The notes: generated by a model from the letters alone, not told the origin. A stretch of DNA of 64,000 nucleotides from Bacillus sp. 123MFChir2 (GCF_000383235.1 NZ_KB910932.1:40251-104250); one strand, 5' to 3'; shown: positions 38,969 through 48,020, counted from the stretch's first letter. Made by a program: numbers and translations.

Positions 38969-39607
38969 TTATTTTCTCACTCTCTCAATGAAATCATGTA
39001 ATTTATCGAGTGAAGTAATATTACAATTACACACTGTACTATCTCGACAAATATAGTTTCCCTTTTTCACAAAAGTACCTGGTACATCACCTTTTATTTC
39101 AACAAGAAACATTCCCACTTCTTCATGTTTATGGCACAATGAACAAATGCTTTTTTTGTTTATACTTTGAAATGTACCTTGCACACCTACAAGCTTATTA
39201 TCTTTACGAGCTAGTATGAACTTTCTGCTTGATCCTTTATCAATCCAACTTAAATAAGATGTCTCTTTCATATTGATTTCTTCCATTTCAGGCAGTTTAA
39301 GCTTTTTAACCTTAGGAAATAATTTTTTTAATGTTTGCTCGGACACTTCTTGAAACGGTATGATATATGGCGATAACTTGAGCAAAAATGATTCTGCATC
39401 CTCTCTATTTTGAATCGTCAAAATCATATCCATTAATTCTTTTTGTTCATCTGTCAGATCTTCAAACAGATGTAATACTTTTTCTATCGCCAGAGATTTC
39501 AGCGCAGCAATAACTCCCTTATCATTCGCAGTTGCATGTCCATTCACTAAAATATAAGCTTGTGATTTTATAAAATTATATTGATCACTTCTAATAAAAG
39601 CATTCAT
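38969..39607 (-). CDS. Elongation factor G-binding protein (FusB/Fbp family)
   Basis: 212 residues from the ATG at 39607 (GGAGTG site). The N-terminal helical domain is followed by a treble-clef zinc finger with four cysteine ligands: ICSLCHKHEEVGMF and GNYICRDSTVCNCNI. This is the layout of the FusB/FusC and Fbp proteins, which bind EF-G and help it leave the ribosome. Acquired FusB/FusC give fusidic acid resistance. Chromosomal Fbp of bacilli is its housekeeping relative. Whether this one confers tolerance is unknown. Confidence 0.85.
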   Translation of the reverse strand: MNAFIRSDQYNFIKSQAYILVNGHATANDKGVIAALKSLAIEKVLHLFEDLTDEQKELMDMILTIQNREDAESFLLKLSPYIIPFQEVSEQTLKKLFPKVKKLKLPEMEEINMKETSYLSWIDKGSSRKFILARKDNKLVGVQGTFQSINKKSICSLCHKHEEVGMFLVEIKGDVPGTFVKKGNYICRDSTVCNCNITSLDKLHDFIERVRK

Positions 39608-39631
39608 TCCTATCACTCCATACAAAATTGT

Positions 39632-39685
39632 TTATCCCGCATTAACGGGCAGTAAGACCCCCACTGACGGAAGTTTCACTTTATC
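39632..39685. repeat. Short intergenic repeat-like unit
   Basis: CCCGCATTAACGGG hairpin followed by GCAGTAAGACCCCCACTGA and GAAGTTTCACTTTATC. I recall this arrangement as a common short intergenic repeat in B. cereus group genomes, but only one copy is clear in this window (GAAAGTTTCACTTTATCAGT at about 7600 may be a fragment). Confidence 0.4.
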
Positions 39686-39801
39686 TATTTTTTATTTTAT
39701 ACAATGAATTTTCTTTATAAAATGCAGAAAATCATTTAGAAACAAACTTTACATACAAAAACACTGAGTATTTTATATGAAAAACTCAGTGCTTTGTATC
39801 T

Positions 39802-40065
39802 TTATTTGGAGTACACGATTTTTTTTATGGTTTCAATGGAGAGAAAATATTCTTCAGCTAATTGACAAATTGAAGTTCCGCTTTTAAAAGCATCTTTAAT
39901 TTCTTTATTTCGATCATCAAGTTGCTTTCTTCCTCCAGAACGTGTACCCCACTTATGATAAGCATTTTCTTGTTTTGGAATATAAATCGTTTCACCCTGT
40001 ACATACTTTTGAATTTCTATAATTAACTGTTCAGGTAAAACAGTCGCTGCTTTTACATATTTCAT
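39802..40065 (-). CDS. CD3324-like small helix-turn-helix protein
   Basis: 87 residues: MKYVKAATVLPEQLIIEIQK, then YVQGETIYIPKQENAYHKWGTRSGGRKQLDDRNKEI, ending in a helix-turn-helix CQLAEEYFLSIETIKKIVYSK. I associate this with the CD3324 family of small Mor-like DNA-binding proteins common in Firmicutes. Target genes are unknown. It stands alone between repeats and hairpins. Confidence 0.72.
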   Translation of the reverse strand: MKYVKAATVLPEQLIIEIQKYVQGETIYIPKQENAYHKWGTRSGGRKQLDDRNKEIKDAFKSGTSICQLAEEYFLSIETIKKIVYSK

Positions 40066-40173
40066 TTCCGCTCGCCCCTTATTTTTTATGTTTCATCTAA
40101 ATAAGGTGCAAAGCCAAATATAAGAGAAATGATACAAGTCCATTGAGGCGATTGTATGTTTAGATCTCTACCT

Positions 40174-40212
40174 CATGCAAAGTATCGCCGTTTCCATACT
40201 TGGCTTTGCATG
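40174..40212. repeat. Inverted repeat in the 40.07-40.50 kb gap
   Basis: Arms CATGCAAAG / CTTTGCATG with partial further pairing (TAT/ATA) inside. It lies in a 434-bp stretch without a convincing gene. Neither T-run marks it as a standard terminator. Confidence 0.4.
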
Positions 40213-40499
40213 AGACGCTGCAGTATCTAGCAATTTCATTGTAATTGCCATACCCACACCCCCTAATATATCTTTTGAATCCCCTCTTATTATATGATAA
40301 ATTTTTCCTAATTGCATCTTCATGCCCTGTAAACGATTGTATTATTACAAATATCCAAACCATCTATTAAAATTCCCAAACAAACACACTTTGTAAAAAT
40401 TCTGTAATAATAAATTGATTATTTTACTTTATAAAATACTAAGACAAGTTTATAGTAGAAAAAGATGATTCTTAAGCAACCAGAGTAGGAGGAAGTATT

Positions 40500-42134
40500 T
40501 TGTCTACTTCAAAAGTATTGAAAGGCACTGCCCTGCTAAGCGGTGCAACAATGATTTCACGTATTTTAGGTTTTATTTATTTTTTCCCATTCCAAGCTTT
40601 AGTTGGAAGTGAAGGAGTTGCTTTATATTCTTATGCGTACTCCTGGTATGGGATTTTACTAAGCTTTTCAACGGCAGGTATTCCGATCGCCGTTTCCAAA
40701 TTCGTTGCCAAATATAACGCTTTAGGAGATTATAGTACAAGTAAAAAGTTATACAACTCAAGCTTAAAAGTAATGATGTTTATGGGATTCCTTGGTTTCT
40801 TAATTTTATTTTTCGGCGCACCTTACGTATCAGAATTAATTATTCGCTCTAAAACACCTGAACCTGGATTCGTCGAAGATGTAACATTAACAATGCGTGC
40901 GCTAAGCTTTGCACTTATTATTGTGCCAGCAATGAGCGTTACGCGTGGTTATTTCCAAGGTTTTCAATATATGAAACCAAGTGCCGTTTCACAAGTTGTG
41001 GAACAAATTGCACGTGTTATTTTTATTTTAGTTGGAAGCTTTATCGTTTCTAAACTATTAGGTGGATCAGTCGCATCTTCTGTAGCAGTTGCAACATTTG
41101 GAGCTGTTATTGGAGCCATTGCCAGTGTTTCCATGCTCATTATGTACTGGAAAAAATACAATGGACTTCGTGCGCCAGAAGGAGAACGAAAAACACGCTC
41201 TTCTTCATTCTCCTTAACAAAGATTTATATGGAACTGCTTCGATATGCGATTCCAATTGTCTTTGTAGGTATTGCCATTCCACTTTATACATTAGTGGAT
41301 CAATATACAGTTGCTGATGCACTGCGAGCAATAGGCACACCGCTTGATAAAGCAAACGCTGTGTTCGCTTACATTACGAACTATGCTCAAAAATTAATTA
41401 TGATACCAGCATCACTAGCAACAGGATTTTCACTTTCAATCATCCCGGCAATTACACAGTCATTTACGGGTGGTAAATTAGATGAACTGCAAAACCAAAT
41501 TGAAAAGATTTTCACAGTCTTATTATTTTTCACAATTCCAGCATCATTTGGACTTGCGAGCATCGCATATGATGCATTTCGCATGGTATATTTCGATCAC
41601 AATACAGCATTAGACGGTTCACAATATTTAATCTCATATGCACCGTCCGCTGTCATGAGTGCAATCTTCACCGTATCAGCTGCTATTTTACAAGGCATTG
41701 ATTATCAACGTAAAACAATGATTGCCTTTACTGCCGGTATTCTTTTAAAAGTTGTTGTCAACACACCGCTTTTATACTTACTCGGTGGGCACGGTGCAGT
41801 ATTAGGAACTATTCTAGGTTACCTCGTTTCTGATGTCATCATGTTATACTGCATTGTGAAATATACAAAGTTTAACATCGTAAAGACTAGTAAAACAATA
41901 TTGCTTATTACCATTTACTCAGCTGCGATGTCTGCTGTAGTAGTTGGTGCAAAAACGTTATTAAAATGGTTAATTCCTGGTCAATCATACATCGAGTCAT
42001 TAATAATTGTAGTCGTGTGCGGTTCTCTTGGCGGAATAGTTTACTTTGCGTTTGTATTTACAAGTGGACTTGCTTCTGACATTCTTGGCGATCGTATTAA
42101 TCGACTACCACTGTTAAAAAAATTAAAACGCTAA
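40500..42134 (+). CDS. MurJ/SpoVB-type polysaccharide flippase (YtgP-like)
   Basis: 544-residue MOP-superfamily membrane protein with 14 predicted hydrophobic segments. TTG start following AGGAGG. It opens KVLKGTALLSGATMISRILGFIYFFPFQALVG, the typical signature of YtgP/SpoVB/MurJ-type exporters of lipid II or related lipid-linked oligosaccharides. Further conserved stretches are AGIPIAVSKFVAKYNALGD, SVTRGYFQGFQYMKPSAVSQVVEQIARV and AVSAAILQGIDYQRK-like positions. B. subtilis YtgP is a MurJ orthologue, and B. cereus group strains carry several paralogs. I cannot say which this is. Confidence 0.87.
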   Translation: MSTSKVLKGTALLSGATMISRILGFIYFFPFQALVGSEGVALYSYAYSWYGILLSFSTAGIPIAVSKFVAKYNALGDYSTSKKLYNSSLKVMMFMGFLGFLILFFGAPYVSELIIRSKTPEPGFVEDVTLTMRALSFALIIVPAMSVTRGYFQGFQYMKPSAVSQVVEQIARVIFILVGSFIVSKLLGGSVASSVAVATFGAVIGAIASVSMLIMYWKKYNGLRAPEGERKTRSSSFSLTKIYMELLRYAIPIVFVGIAIPLYTLVDQYTVADALRAIGTPLDKANAVFAYITNYAQKLIMIPASLATGFSLSIIPAITQSFTGGKLDELQNQIEKIFTVLLFFTIPASFGLASIAYDAFRMVYFDHNTALDGSQYLISYAPSAVMSAIFTVSAAILQGIDYQRKTMIAFTAGILLKVVVNTPLLYLLGGHGAVLGTILGYLVSDVIMLYCIVKYTKFNIVKTSKTILLITIYSAAMSAVVVGAKTLLKWLIPGQSYIESLIIVVVCGSLGGIVYFAFVFTSGLASDILGDRINRLPLLKKLKR

Positions 42135-42248
42135 ATGTTAAAGAGATGTAACTTTCAATATTTTTGTTAAAAACATTGAAAGTTGTCATCTGGCTTTCAG
42201 ATTACTGACTTTCCATATAATGTTCCACATTATATGACCTAAGAAATA

Positions 42249-42294
42249 AGGATAGATAAAAGCAGATATAATCGGCTTTATCTATCCTTTTTTA
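42249..42294 (+). terminator. Terminator downstream of the flippase gene
   Basis: Stem GGATAGATAAAAGC / GGCTTTATCTATCC with a 10-nt loop, then TTTTTT. A second hairpin without T-run (AACTTTCAAT / ATTGAAAGTT) lies at about 42148-42183. Confidence 0.8.
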
Positions 42295-42353
42295 GTACCC
42301 TTTAATGAAGAAAAATCATTTTAACATCGCCGCGGGATTTAAGATGAAAATTT

Positions 42354-42660
42354 TTATTTTTCCCGATATGCTAAACAATGTTCATCGGAAATACGATAAT
42401 TTCCCCTGCCAGTTAAAGCTGATACTTCCACTAATTTATGACCAAGATTGTCCCATACTGCAACTACATTCAAGGAGACCCATTCAAAATTCCCCCGTGC
42501 AAGTCGAAAGGAATAATAGTCATTATTTGTTGTTACCAAGACTTTTTTATAAGTAATCTGCTTTTTTTTCGGTTTTGAATCACCAGAACAAAGTCTAACT
42601 TTTCTTCTTTGTTTTATAAATTTTTTCTGCTTCTATTTTTAGTTCGGGTCTCCCCCTCAT
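42354..42660 (-). pseudogene. Small unidentified gene with a 1-nt frameshift
   Basis: An ATG at 42660 with a GGAGGGAG site opens MRGRPELKIEAEKIYKTKKK and hits TAG after 21 codons. In another frame the sequence continues without interruption as VRLCSGDSKPKKKQITYKKV, then LVTTNNDYYSFRLARGNFEW to ..DEHCLAYREK. One extra A in an AAGAAGAAAAG run accounts for the break. Repaired it would be 101 residues. The length from start to stop (307 nt) is exactly one base over a multiple of three. I do not recognise the family. A sequencing error in the A-run is possible. Confidence 0.55.
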
Positions 42661-42818
42661 AATCTCTCCCTCCATACTTATATTTTAAAACTATATTTGC
42701 TAAAAGATTAATTTAAAACAACTAAGAGTTGGCACTATGCAATTAGAATTATACTTTTTTCTTTGTTGTGGTAAAACATGAAGTCATTTAGAGGTCTTGT
42801 AAATAAATCGTTTCATTT

Positions 42819-44027
42819 TCACGTACTTTTCCGATCATTTGGTAATAACCATGATGATAATCCAATTAACGGTAACATGCTACATAATATCATAATAAAG
42901 TTAAGACTATATATGTCTGCTAATTTCCCAAGTACAACTGCTCCTAATGCACCAAGTCCGAATGCAAGTCCTACAATTAATCCGGATACCATACCAACCT
43001 TCCCTGGAACAAGCTCCTGAGCATACACAACAATTACACTAAAGCTACTCGAACTAATAAATCCAATGCATAGAAACAATGGAACAACCCATACGAGCGA
43101 AACGTGCGGCAATAACAGCGCTAAAGGTGCCGAACCAAGCATGGAAAAAACAATAATATTTCGCTTTCCAAATCGATCTGCTAACGGCCCGCCAAAGAAC
43201 GTTCCAAGTACGCCAGCAATCATGAAAGCAAATACGTAAAATTGTGCATTTTTAATAGATAATCCGTAATGCTCGATTAAATAAAACTGATAAAAGTTTC
43301 CAATACCTGCTCCGTACCATGAGCGAACAAACGTTAAAAATACAAGTAAAACAATAACAAACTTAATTCGGCTGCTTATTACTAAACTGTCAGCTTCTAG
43401 CGCAGCACGTTTCTTCCTTCTTACAGCCCCGCTTACTAACTCTCCTTTATACCACGTTGAAACAAAGTATAATAAAATAATTCCAACCATCGCAAAGCCT
43501 GTAAACCATACAGTTCCAATTTGTCCAAGCGGTACAAATACAAGTGCCGTAAAAATTGGCGCAAGCGAATTCCCTGTATTTCCTCCTACTTGATAAATGG
43601 ATTGTGCTAAACCACGCTTTGCTCCTGCTGCCATATAAGCAACACGTGCGCCTTCAGGATGAAATACAGCGGATCCAAGTCCAATAAATAAAACGGATAA
43701 AATAACAATAAATAAGTTCGGCGCAAACGCAAGTCCAATCATCCCAAGCATGCTTGAAAACATTCCTAATGGCAGTAAAAACGGGGAAGGCTTCTTATCC
43801 GAATACATCCCAAACACCGGCTGCATAATGGAAGATGTCATATTCAAAGCAAAGGCAATCCAGCCCACCTGCATATAGGATAAATTCATCGACTTTTCTA
43901 AAATAGGAAACAACGCCGGTACAACCGCCTGCATCGAATCATTAAGAAAGTGCCCTAAACTAATCGCAAATAAAATACGGTAAATCGTTGGTGTATTCAT
44001 CGCATTCGGCTTTGCTATTGTCTGCAT
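42819..44027 (-). CDS. MFS transporter, fosmidomycin-resistance (Fsr) type
   Basis: 402 residues from the ATG at 44027 (MQTIAKPNAMNTPTIYRILF), preceded by AGGAGAGGAG. Twelve hydrophobic segments. Signature of the Fsr group: SLGHFLNDSMQAVVPALFPILEKSMNLSYMQVGWIAF near the N terminus and the MFS motif A-like MYSDKKPSPFLLPLG. Further: GLGSAVFHPEGARVAYMAAGAKRGLAQSIYQVGGNTGNSLAP. Probably a proton-driven efflux pump. Natural substrate unknown. Confidence 0.88.
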   Translation of the reverse strand: MQTIAKPNAMNTPTIYRILFAISLGHFLNDSMQAVVPALFPILEKSMNLSYMQVGWIAFALNMTSSIMQPVFGMYSDKKPSPFLLPLGMFSSMLGMIGLAFAPNLFIVILSVLFIGLGSAVFHPEGARVAYMAAGAKRGLAQSIYQVGGNTGNSLAPIFTALVFVPLGQIGTVWFTGFAMVGIILLYFVSTWYKGELVSGAVRRKKRAALEADSLVISSRIKFVIVLLVFLTFVRSWYGAGIGNFYQFYLIEHYGLSIKNAQFYVFAFMIAGVLGTFFGGPLADRFGKRNIIVFSMLGSAPLALLLPHVSLVWVVPLFLCIGFISSSSFSVIVVYAQELVPGKVGMVSGLIVGLAFGLGALGAVVLGKLADIYSLNFIMILCSMLPLIGLSSWLLPNDRKST

Positions 44028-44258
44028 GCCACACGCTCCTCTCCTCTTGTGCTGATACCAGCTTCTGCATATGTTCCACACACTTTTATTTTTCTGACTT
44101 TTTAAACAAAATCTATTCTATACCTCTTCTTCCTTTTTTTCCACTTCTATGCTTACCATATAATAAAACTTTATTTTTATTAAAATTCAGAAAAAACATT
44201 TACCATATACATCCATTCATGTATCATAATATAAAATAACAAATAAGGAGCGTTTCTT

Positions 44259-44822
44259 ATGAATCCACTGCTATTAGATTTCCCTTCTGAGTTCTATACG
44301 GAAAGACTTCTCATAAGGATGCCAAGACCTGGAGATGGAAAAGTAGTATATAACGCTATCAATGAATCTATCGAAGAATTAAAACCTTGGATGCCTTTTG
44401 CTCAAAAAGAACAAACAAAACAAGAGGTAGAAGCAAATATTAGAGATTCTCACGTGAAATTTTTGGCACGTGAAGATTTACGATTACTCGTTTTCCTTAA
44501 AGATACAGGGGAGTTTGTCGCCTCTTCAGGGTTACACCGCATTAACTGGGATATTCCGAAATTTGAAATTGGTTATTGGATTCACTCTCATTTTAGCGGG
44601 CAAGGTTACATGACAGAAGCTGTTACAGGAATTGTAGATTTTGCTTTTCATAAATTACAAGCAAATCGAATAGAGATTCGCTGTGACTCAAGAAATGTCA
44701 AAAGCCGTGCCATACCAGAAAGGTTAGGATTTAAATTAGAAGGTATTTTAGAGAGTAATAGTGTATCAATAGATGGGACTGAATTAAGAGATACATGTAT
44801 ATATGCAACGAAAAGATCATGA
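44259..44822 (+). CDS. GNAT acetyltransferase, RimJ/RimL type
   Basis: 187 residues. The opening ERLLIRMPRPGDGKVVYNAINES and the acetyl-CoA motif EIGYWIHSHFSGQGYMTEAVTGIVDFAF, followed by ANRIEIRCDSRNVKSRAIPERLGFKLEG, are standard for the RimJ/RimL (Acetyltransf_3) branch, which includes ribosomal-protein and small-molecule acetyltransferases. AAGGAG site before the ATG. Stands alone with a terminator directly after it. Confidence 0.9.
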   Translation: MNPLLLDFPSEFYTERLLIRMPRPGDGKVVYNAINESIEELKPWMPFAQKEQTKQEVEANIRDSHVKFLAREDLRLLVFLKDTGEFVASSGLHRINWDIPKFEIGYWIHSHFSGQGYMTEAVTGIVDFAFHKLQANRIEIRCDSRNVKSRAIPERLGFKLEGILESNSVSIDGTELRDTCIYATKRS

Positions 44823-44856
44823 AAAGAAGAGCTACTTTCCAGCAGCTCTTCTTTTC
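44822..44856. terminator. Bidirectional terminator
   Basis: Arms AAAAGAAGAGCT / AGCTCTTCTTTT with a 10-nt loop between the convergent GNAT and hflX genes. Confidence 0.8.
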
Positions 44857-44874
44857 CTATTTCATGTGAACTTT

Positions 44875-46137
44875 TTAGTGTATTGCATACCTTTTATACT
44901 TTTCGAAATCACTCATTTTACATTCCACGGTAATCTTCGTACCTTCATTTTCATAGTCTGTCGATAAAACGTTAGCATGCTCGTTAAAATAAGAAATTAG
45001 GTGTCCTTGATCATAAGGAATTAACATTTCACACTTTGTATAATCTTTATAAATTTGTGTGCGAATCATATGCACAAGCTCATCAATACCTACTTTTTGT
45101 TTCGCAGACAAATATACCCGATCATCTTGTACTTTTGGAATTTCAATATCAATAACGTCTGCTTTATTATAAGCATAAATTGCCTGGATATTTTCCACGC
45201 CGATTTTTTTTAACGTTTGATTCGTAATCTCAATCAGATGCTCATAGTTCGGATTTGCATAATCCACAACATGAACCAATAAATCAGCCTCCGCCACTTC
45301 TTCTAACGTCGAACGGAACGCTTTCACAAGATGATGCGGCAATTTACTAACGAATCCAACGGTATCTGTTAATAAAAATGATTTGTTATCTGGCAATTGA
45401 ATATTTCGCACAGCTGTTTCCAGCGTCGCAAACAACATATCTTTTTCAAATACTTGTTTCTCTGCAGATCCGTTAAACATTTCAAGCATCGCATTCATCG
45501 TTGTTGATTTCCCAGCATTTGTATACCCTACTAATGCAACAACAGGCACTTCATTTTTCTTACGCTGTTTACGCTGCGTTTGACGCTGTGCAACAAGTGC
45601 TTCTAACTCTTTATTTAACGTGGCAATTTGCTCTTCAATCTTACGGCGATCAAGCTCTAACTTCTTTTCCCCCACACCTTTGTTTTTCGTACCAACACCA
45701 CCGCTTTGTCTTCCTAACGATTCACGGAGGCCAATTAAACGAGGCATCATATATTGTAAATGAGCTACCTCAACCTGTAATTGTGCTTCCTTCGTTTTAG
45801 CACGCTGCGCAAAAATATCTAAAATTAAAATCGTACGATCAATCACTTTACAATCTAAATCGGCTTCTAAATTTCGAATTTGTGAAGGCGATAACTCATC
45901 ATTAAAAATGACCAAATTCGCATCCGCTTCTTTCACGAACGCTGACACTTCTTCAATCTTACCCGTTCCAATATAATGAGATGGATTTACACGATGTAAA
46001 TTTTGCGTCACTTTCCCTATCACTTCTACATCGCAAGCTTCTGCTAAGTTCACTAACTCTTCCATTGAATATTCGAAATCACTTTCACTATTTAAATTCA
46101 CTCCGACTAATATTGCTTTTTGTACTATTTGTTCCAT
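44875..46137 (-). CDS. hflX: Ribosome-associated GTPase HflX (possibly HflXr-type)
   Basis: 420-residue GTPase that binds the 50S subunit and splits stalled 70S ribosomes. The N-terminal nucleotide-binding-like HflX domain includes NPSHYIGTGKIEEVSAFV (about 51-68) and NDELSPSQIRNLEADLDCKVIDRT (79-102). A long coiled coil follows (about 160-195). The G domain has G1 GYTNAGKST (204-212), G3 DTVGF and G4 YNKADV. GGAGG precedes the ATG. The gene has a leader of about 390 nt with a short R-L-R-encoding ORF and two intrinsic terminators, a layout expected for antibiotic-induced attenuation. In Listeria an HflX homologue (HflXr) contributes to macrolide/lincosamide resistance. I infer, but cannot prove, that this is the equivalent. 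Confidence 0.92.
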   Translation of the reverse strand: MEQIVQKAILVGVNLNSESDFEYSMEELVNLAEACDVEVIGKVTQNLHRVNPSHYIGTGKIEEVSAFVKEADANLVIFNDELSPSQIRNLEADLDCKVIDRTILILDIFAQRAKTKEAQLQVEVAHLQYMMPRLIGLRESLGRQSGGVGTKNKGVGEKKLELDRRKIEEQIATLNKELEALVAQRQTQRKQRKKNEVPVVALVGYTNAGKSTTMNAMLEMFNGSAEKQVFEKDMLFATLETAVRNIQLPDNKSFLLTDTVGFVSKLPHHLVKAFRSTLEEVAEADLLVHVVDYANPNYEHLIEITNQTLKKIGVENIQAIYAYNKADVIDIEIPKVQDDRVYLSAKQKVGIDELVHMIRTQIYKDYTKCEMLIPYDQGHLISYFNEHANVLSTDYENEGTKITVECKMSDFEKYKRYAIH

Positions 46138-46171
46138 ATATTTATTCCTCCATTTCGATTACGCGCAAACT

Positions 46172-46201
46172 AAAAAACACAAGCCGCTGCCTGTGTTTTT
46201 A
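46172..46201 (-). terminator. Leader terminator 2, just before hflX
   Basis: Minus-strand stem AAAAACACA / TGTGTTTTT with a 10-nt GC-rich loop, ending in a T-run, only 35 nt before the hflX start. Since it lies between promoter and gene in the same orientation it should act as an attenuator. A 36-codon reading frame beginning at about 46286 ends inside it. Confidence 0.7.
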
Positions 46202-46333
46202 ATAAACGGATGAGAGCACAACAAATAAACATAAAAGCATCGCTTCTCGCTTGTTCAATGGTCGTCAAAGCCAGCATCATACAACATAAAAATGTTTGTA
46301 TACATGCATTGCGTCATTCTGTTTTAAAGGTAA

Positions 46334-46369
46334 AACAAAAAGAGGGCGTATTCGTCCTCCCCTCTTTTC
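46334..46369 (-). terminator. Leader terminator 1 of hflX
   Basis: Minus-strand stem AAAAGAGGG / CCCTCTTTTT with a loop of about 13 nt, then TTTTTGTTTT: a strong intrinsic terminator placed about 90 nt downstream of the leader ORF stop and about 200 nt before hflX. An upstream TCTCTTT segment can pair with AAAGAGG of the stem, a possible antiterminator. Confidence 0.75.
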
Positions 46370-46455
46370 ACATATAAGTTCAATTGGGTTCCTTTAAAGA
46401 GACAGACCAATCCCGTTTACTCTGTACACAGACAGAGCCTTTGAGCGCTATTCAA

Positions 46456-46497
46456 TTATTGGCACAAAGTATTGAGACGTAATCTGATTAAGATCAA
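46456..46497 (-). CDS. Putative macrolide-type leader peptide of hflX
   Basis: A 13-codon ORF, TTG start, encoding MILIRLRLNTLCQ. A strong GGAGGGG Shine-Dalgarno ends about 6-8 nt before the start. The R-L-R motif is the +x+ pattern known to stall macrolide-bound ribosomes. The peptide aligns with the ErmD leader MTHSMRLRFPTLNQ (R-L-R-x-x-T-L-x-Q shared). It lies about 30 nt from the predicted transcription start and upstream of the leader terminators. Translation is not shown, but the combination of Shine-Dalgarno, motif and context is compelling. Confidence 0.7.
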   Translation of the reverse strand: MILIRLRLNTLCQ

Positions 46498-46530
46498 AGG
46501 AGACCCCTCCGTTCATTAAAAGTTATATAA

Positions 46531-46559
46531 ATTTTAGCATAGTTATAGAGCTGACACAA
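46531..46559 (-). promoter_or_regulatory. Predicted promoter of the hflX leader
   Basis: Minus-strand -35 TTGTGT, 17-bp spacer, -10 TAAAAT. Transcription would start near 46524 and give a leader of about 390 nt before hflX. The region 46560-46908 beyond it is AT-rich with no feature seen. Confidence 0.55.
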
Positions 46560-46944
46560 GAATAAACCCCATTTATTAACATAAAGAAAATCGCTATTTT
46601 TCTATTTTATTCATCATTTTTTGCACCTGTTTCTCATTTATTGTGTCCAATTTCTGCAACAATAATATGAATAACCACTTTCATTCATACACTTTAAACA
46701 AACCAAAAATCCAAAAGTTATTAATAATCTGATAAAATCATTATAAAGTAGCAACCTTTCTTAATACTAGAAAATATGGTTTTCTCAAAAAAACATACAA
46801 ATCATCAAGCACAATTACTAATGACTCCAAAAATAATCCGTGATTTTGAGAGAATAACATTTTTTTCGCTCACAGATAAAAACGAAATGGCATCTACCGC
46901 GCTCCACTTTGATACATACTAAATTATATTATGGGGGAATATGT

Positions 46945-47889
46945 TTGAAGTATAACAGACTAGGAAAATCTGGTTTAAAAATTAGTGAAATTAGTTTAGG
47001 GAGTTACTTAACATTTGGAGAAAATGGGACAGAACAAGATGCTGTACGAACGATTCATAAGGCATTTGATGTAGGAATTAATTCATTTGATACTGCAAAC
47101 GTGTATCAAAATGGTGAAGCTGAAAGAATTTTAGCATCTGCTTTAAAATCATTCACTAGGGACGAATATGTGTTAGCAACAAAAGCATATTGGCCTACTG
47201 GAAAAGGTCCTAACAGCAAAGGGCTATCACGTAAACATGTTATTGAGCAAGTACATACCAGTTTAAAAAGAATGAACCTTGAATACATTGATATTTTTTA
47301 TTGTCACAGTTACGACTATGAAACTCCAGTAGAAGAAACGCTAAGAGCAATTGATGATTTAATTAAGCAAGGTAAGATACTATATGCTGGGGTAAGTAAC
47401 TGGAGCTCAGAACAAATTAAGGAAGCAGTACATATCTCTGATAGGCATTTAATAAATCGAATTATTGTGAACCAATGCGAATACAGTTTGCTGAAGCGGG
47501 ACATAGAGGACAAAATCATCCCTATCTCTGAAAATTTAGGCATATCACAAATCGTTTTTAGTCCCCTTGCTCAAGGTATCTTAACTGGTAAATATAAAAA
47601 GCAAATTCCTGAGAAAAGCAGAGCCAACAATCCAAATGTAAATAAGTTCTTTAAAAAACTTTTTACAAAAGAATTACTACTCACGTCACAAAGATTAGAA
47701 GAGATATCTAAAACTTGCGACATGTCTTTAACTGAATTAGCAATTGCTTGGGTACTACGGCAAAAAAATGTAGCAAGTGCGTTAACAGGTGCTTCCACTC
47801 CTCAACAAATTGTGGAAACCGTAAAAGCTGTTTATAAACAAATCCCTGAAGAAGTTCTAATAGAAATTGAGAATGTACTTTTAAAATGA
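46945..47889 (+). CDS. Aldo/keto reductase
   Basis: 314 residues from a TTG start at 46945 (LKYNRLGKSGLKISEISLG) that follows GGGGGAA. An upstream ATG at 46909 lacks a ribosome site and overlaps it. NADPH-dependent (alpha/beta)8-barrel oxidoreductase of the Kv-beta/YghZ-like branch. The catalytic tetrad is visible: Asp in FDTANVYQNGEAE (Asp, Tyr), Lys in VLATKAYWP and His in DIFYCHSYDYETP. The cofactor site is FSPLAQGILTGKYK and SALTGASTPQQIVE. Substrate unknown. Confidence 0.88.
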   Translation: MKYNRLGKSGLKISEISLGSYLTFGENGTEQDAVRTIHKAFDVGINSFDTANVYQNGEAERILASALKSFTRDEYVLATKAYWPTGKGPNSKGLSRKHVIEQVHTSLKRMNLEYIDIFYCHSYDYETPVEETLRAIDDLIKQGKILYAGVSNWSSEQIKEAVHISDRHLINRIIVNQCEYSLLKRDIEDKIIPISENLGISQIVFSPLAQGILTGKYKKQIPEKSRANNPNVNKFFKKLFTKELLLTSQRLEEISKTCDMSLTELAIAWVLRQKNVASALTGASTPQQIVETVKAVYKQIPEEVLIEIENVLLK

Positions 47890-48020
47890 GGAAGCCATAA
47901 AAAGGATTTTTAATGATATGAACTATCTTCAGTGCGCACCTTAGAAAATTATTGAATTATAGTGTTATTTTCATAGGTTATTCTTTCAACAATCCAGCTA
48001 TATTAAGAGTACTAAAGACT

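Noticed and set aside
40160-40363. 67-codon minus-strand ORF
   Set aside because: No ribosome binding site, odd composition and overlap with an inverted repeat. No family resemblance.
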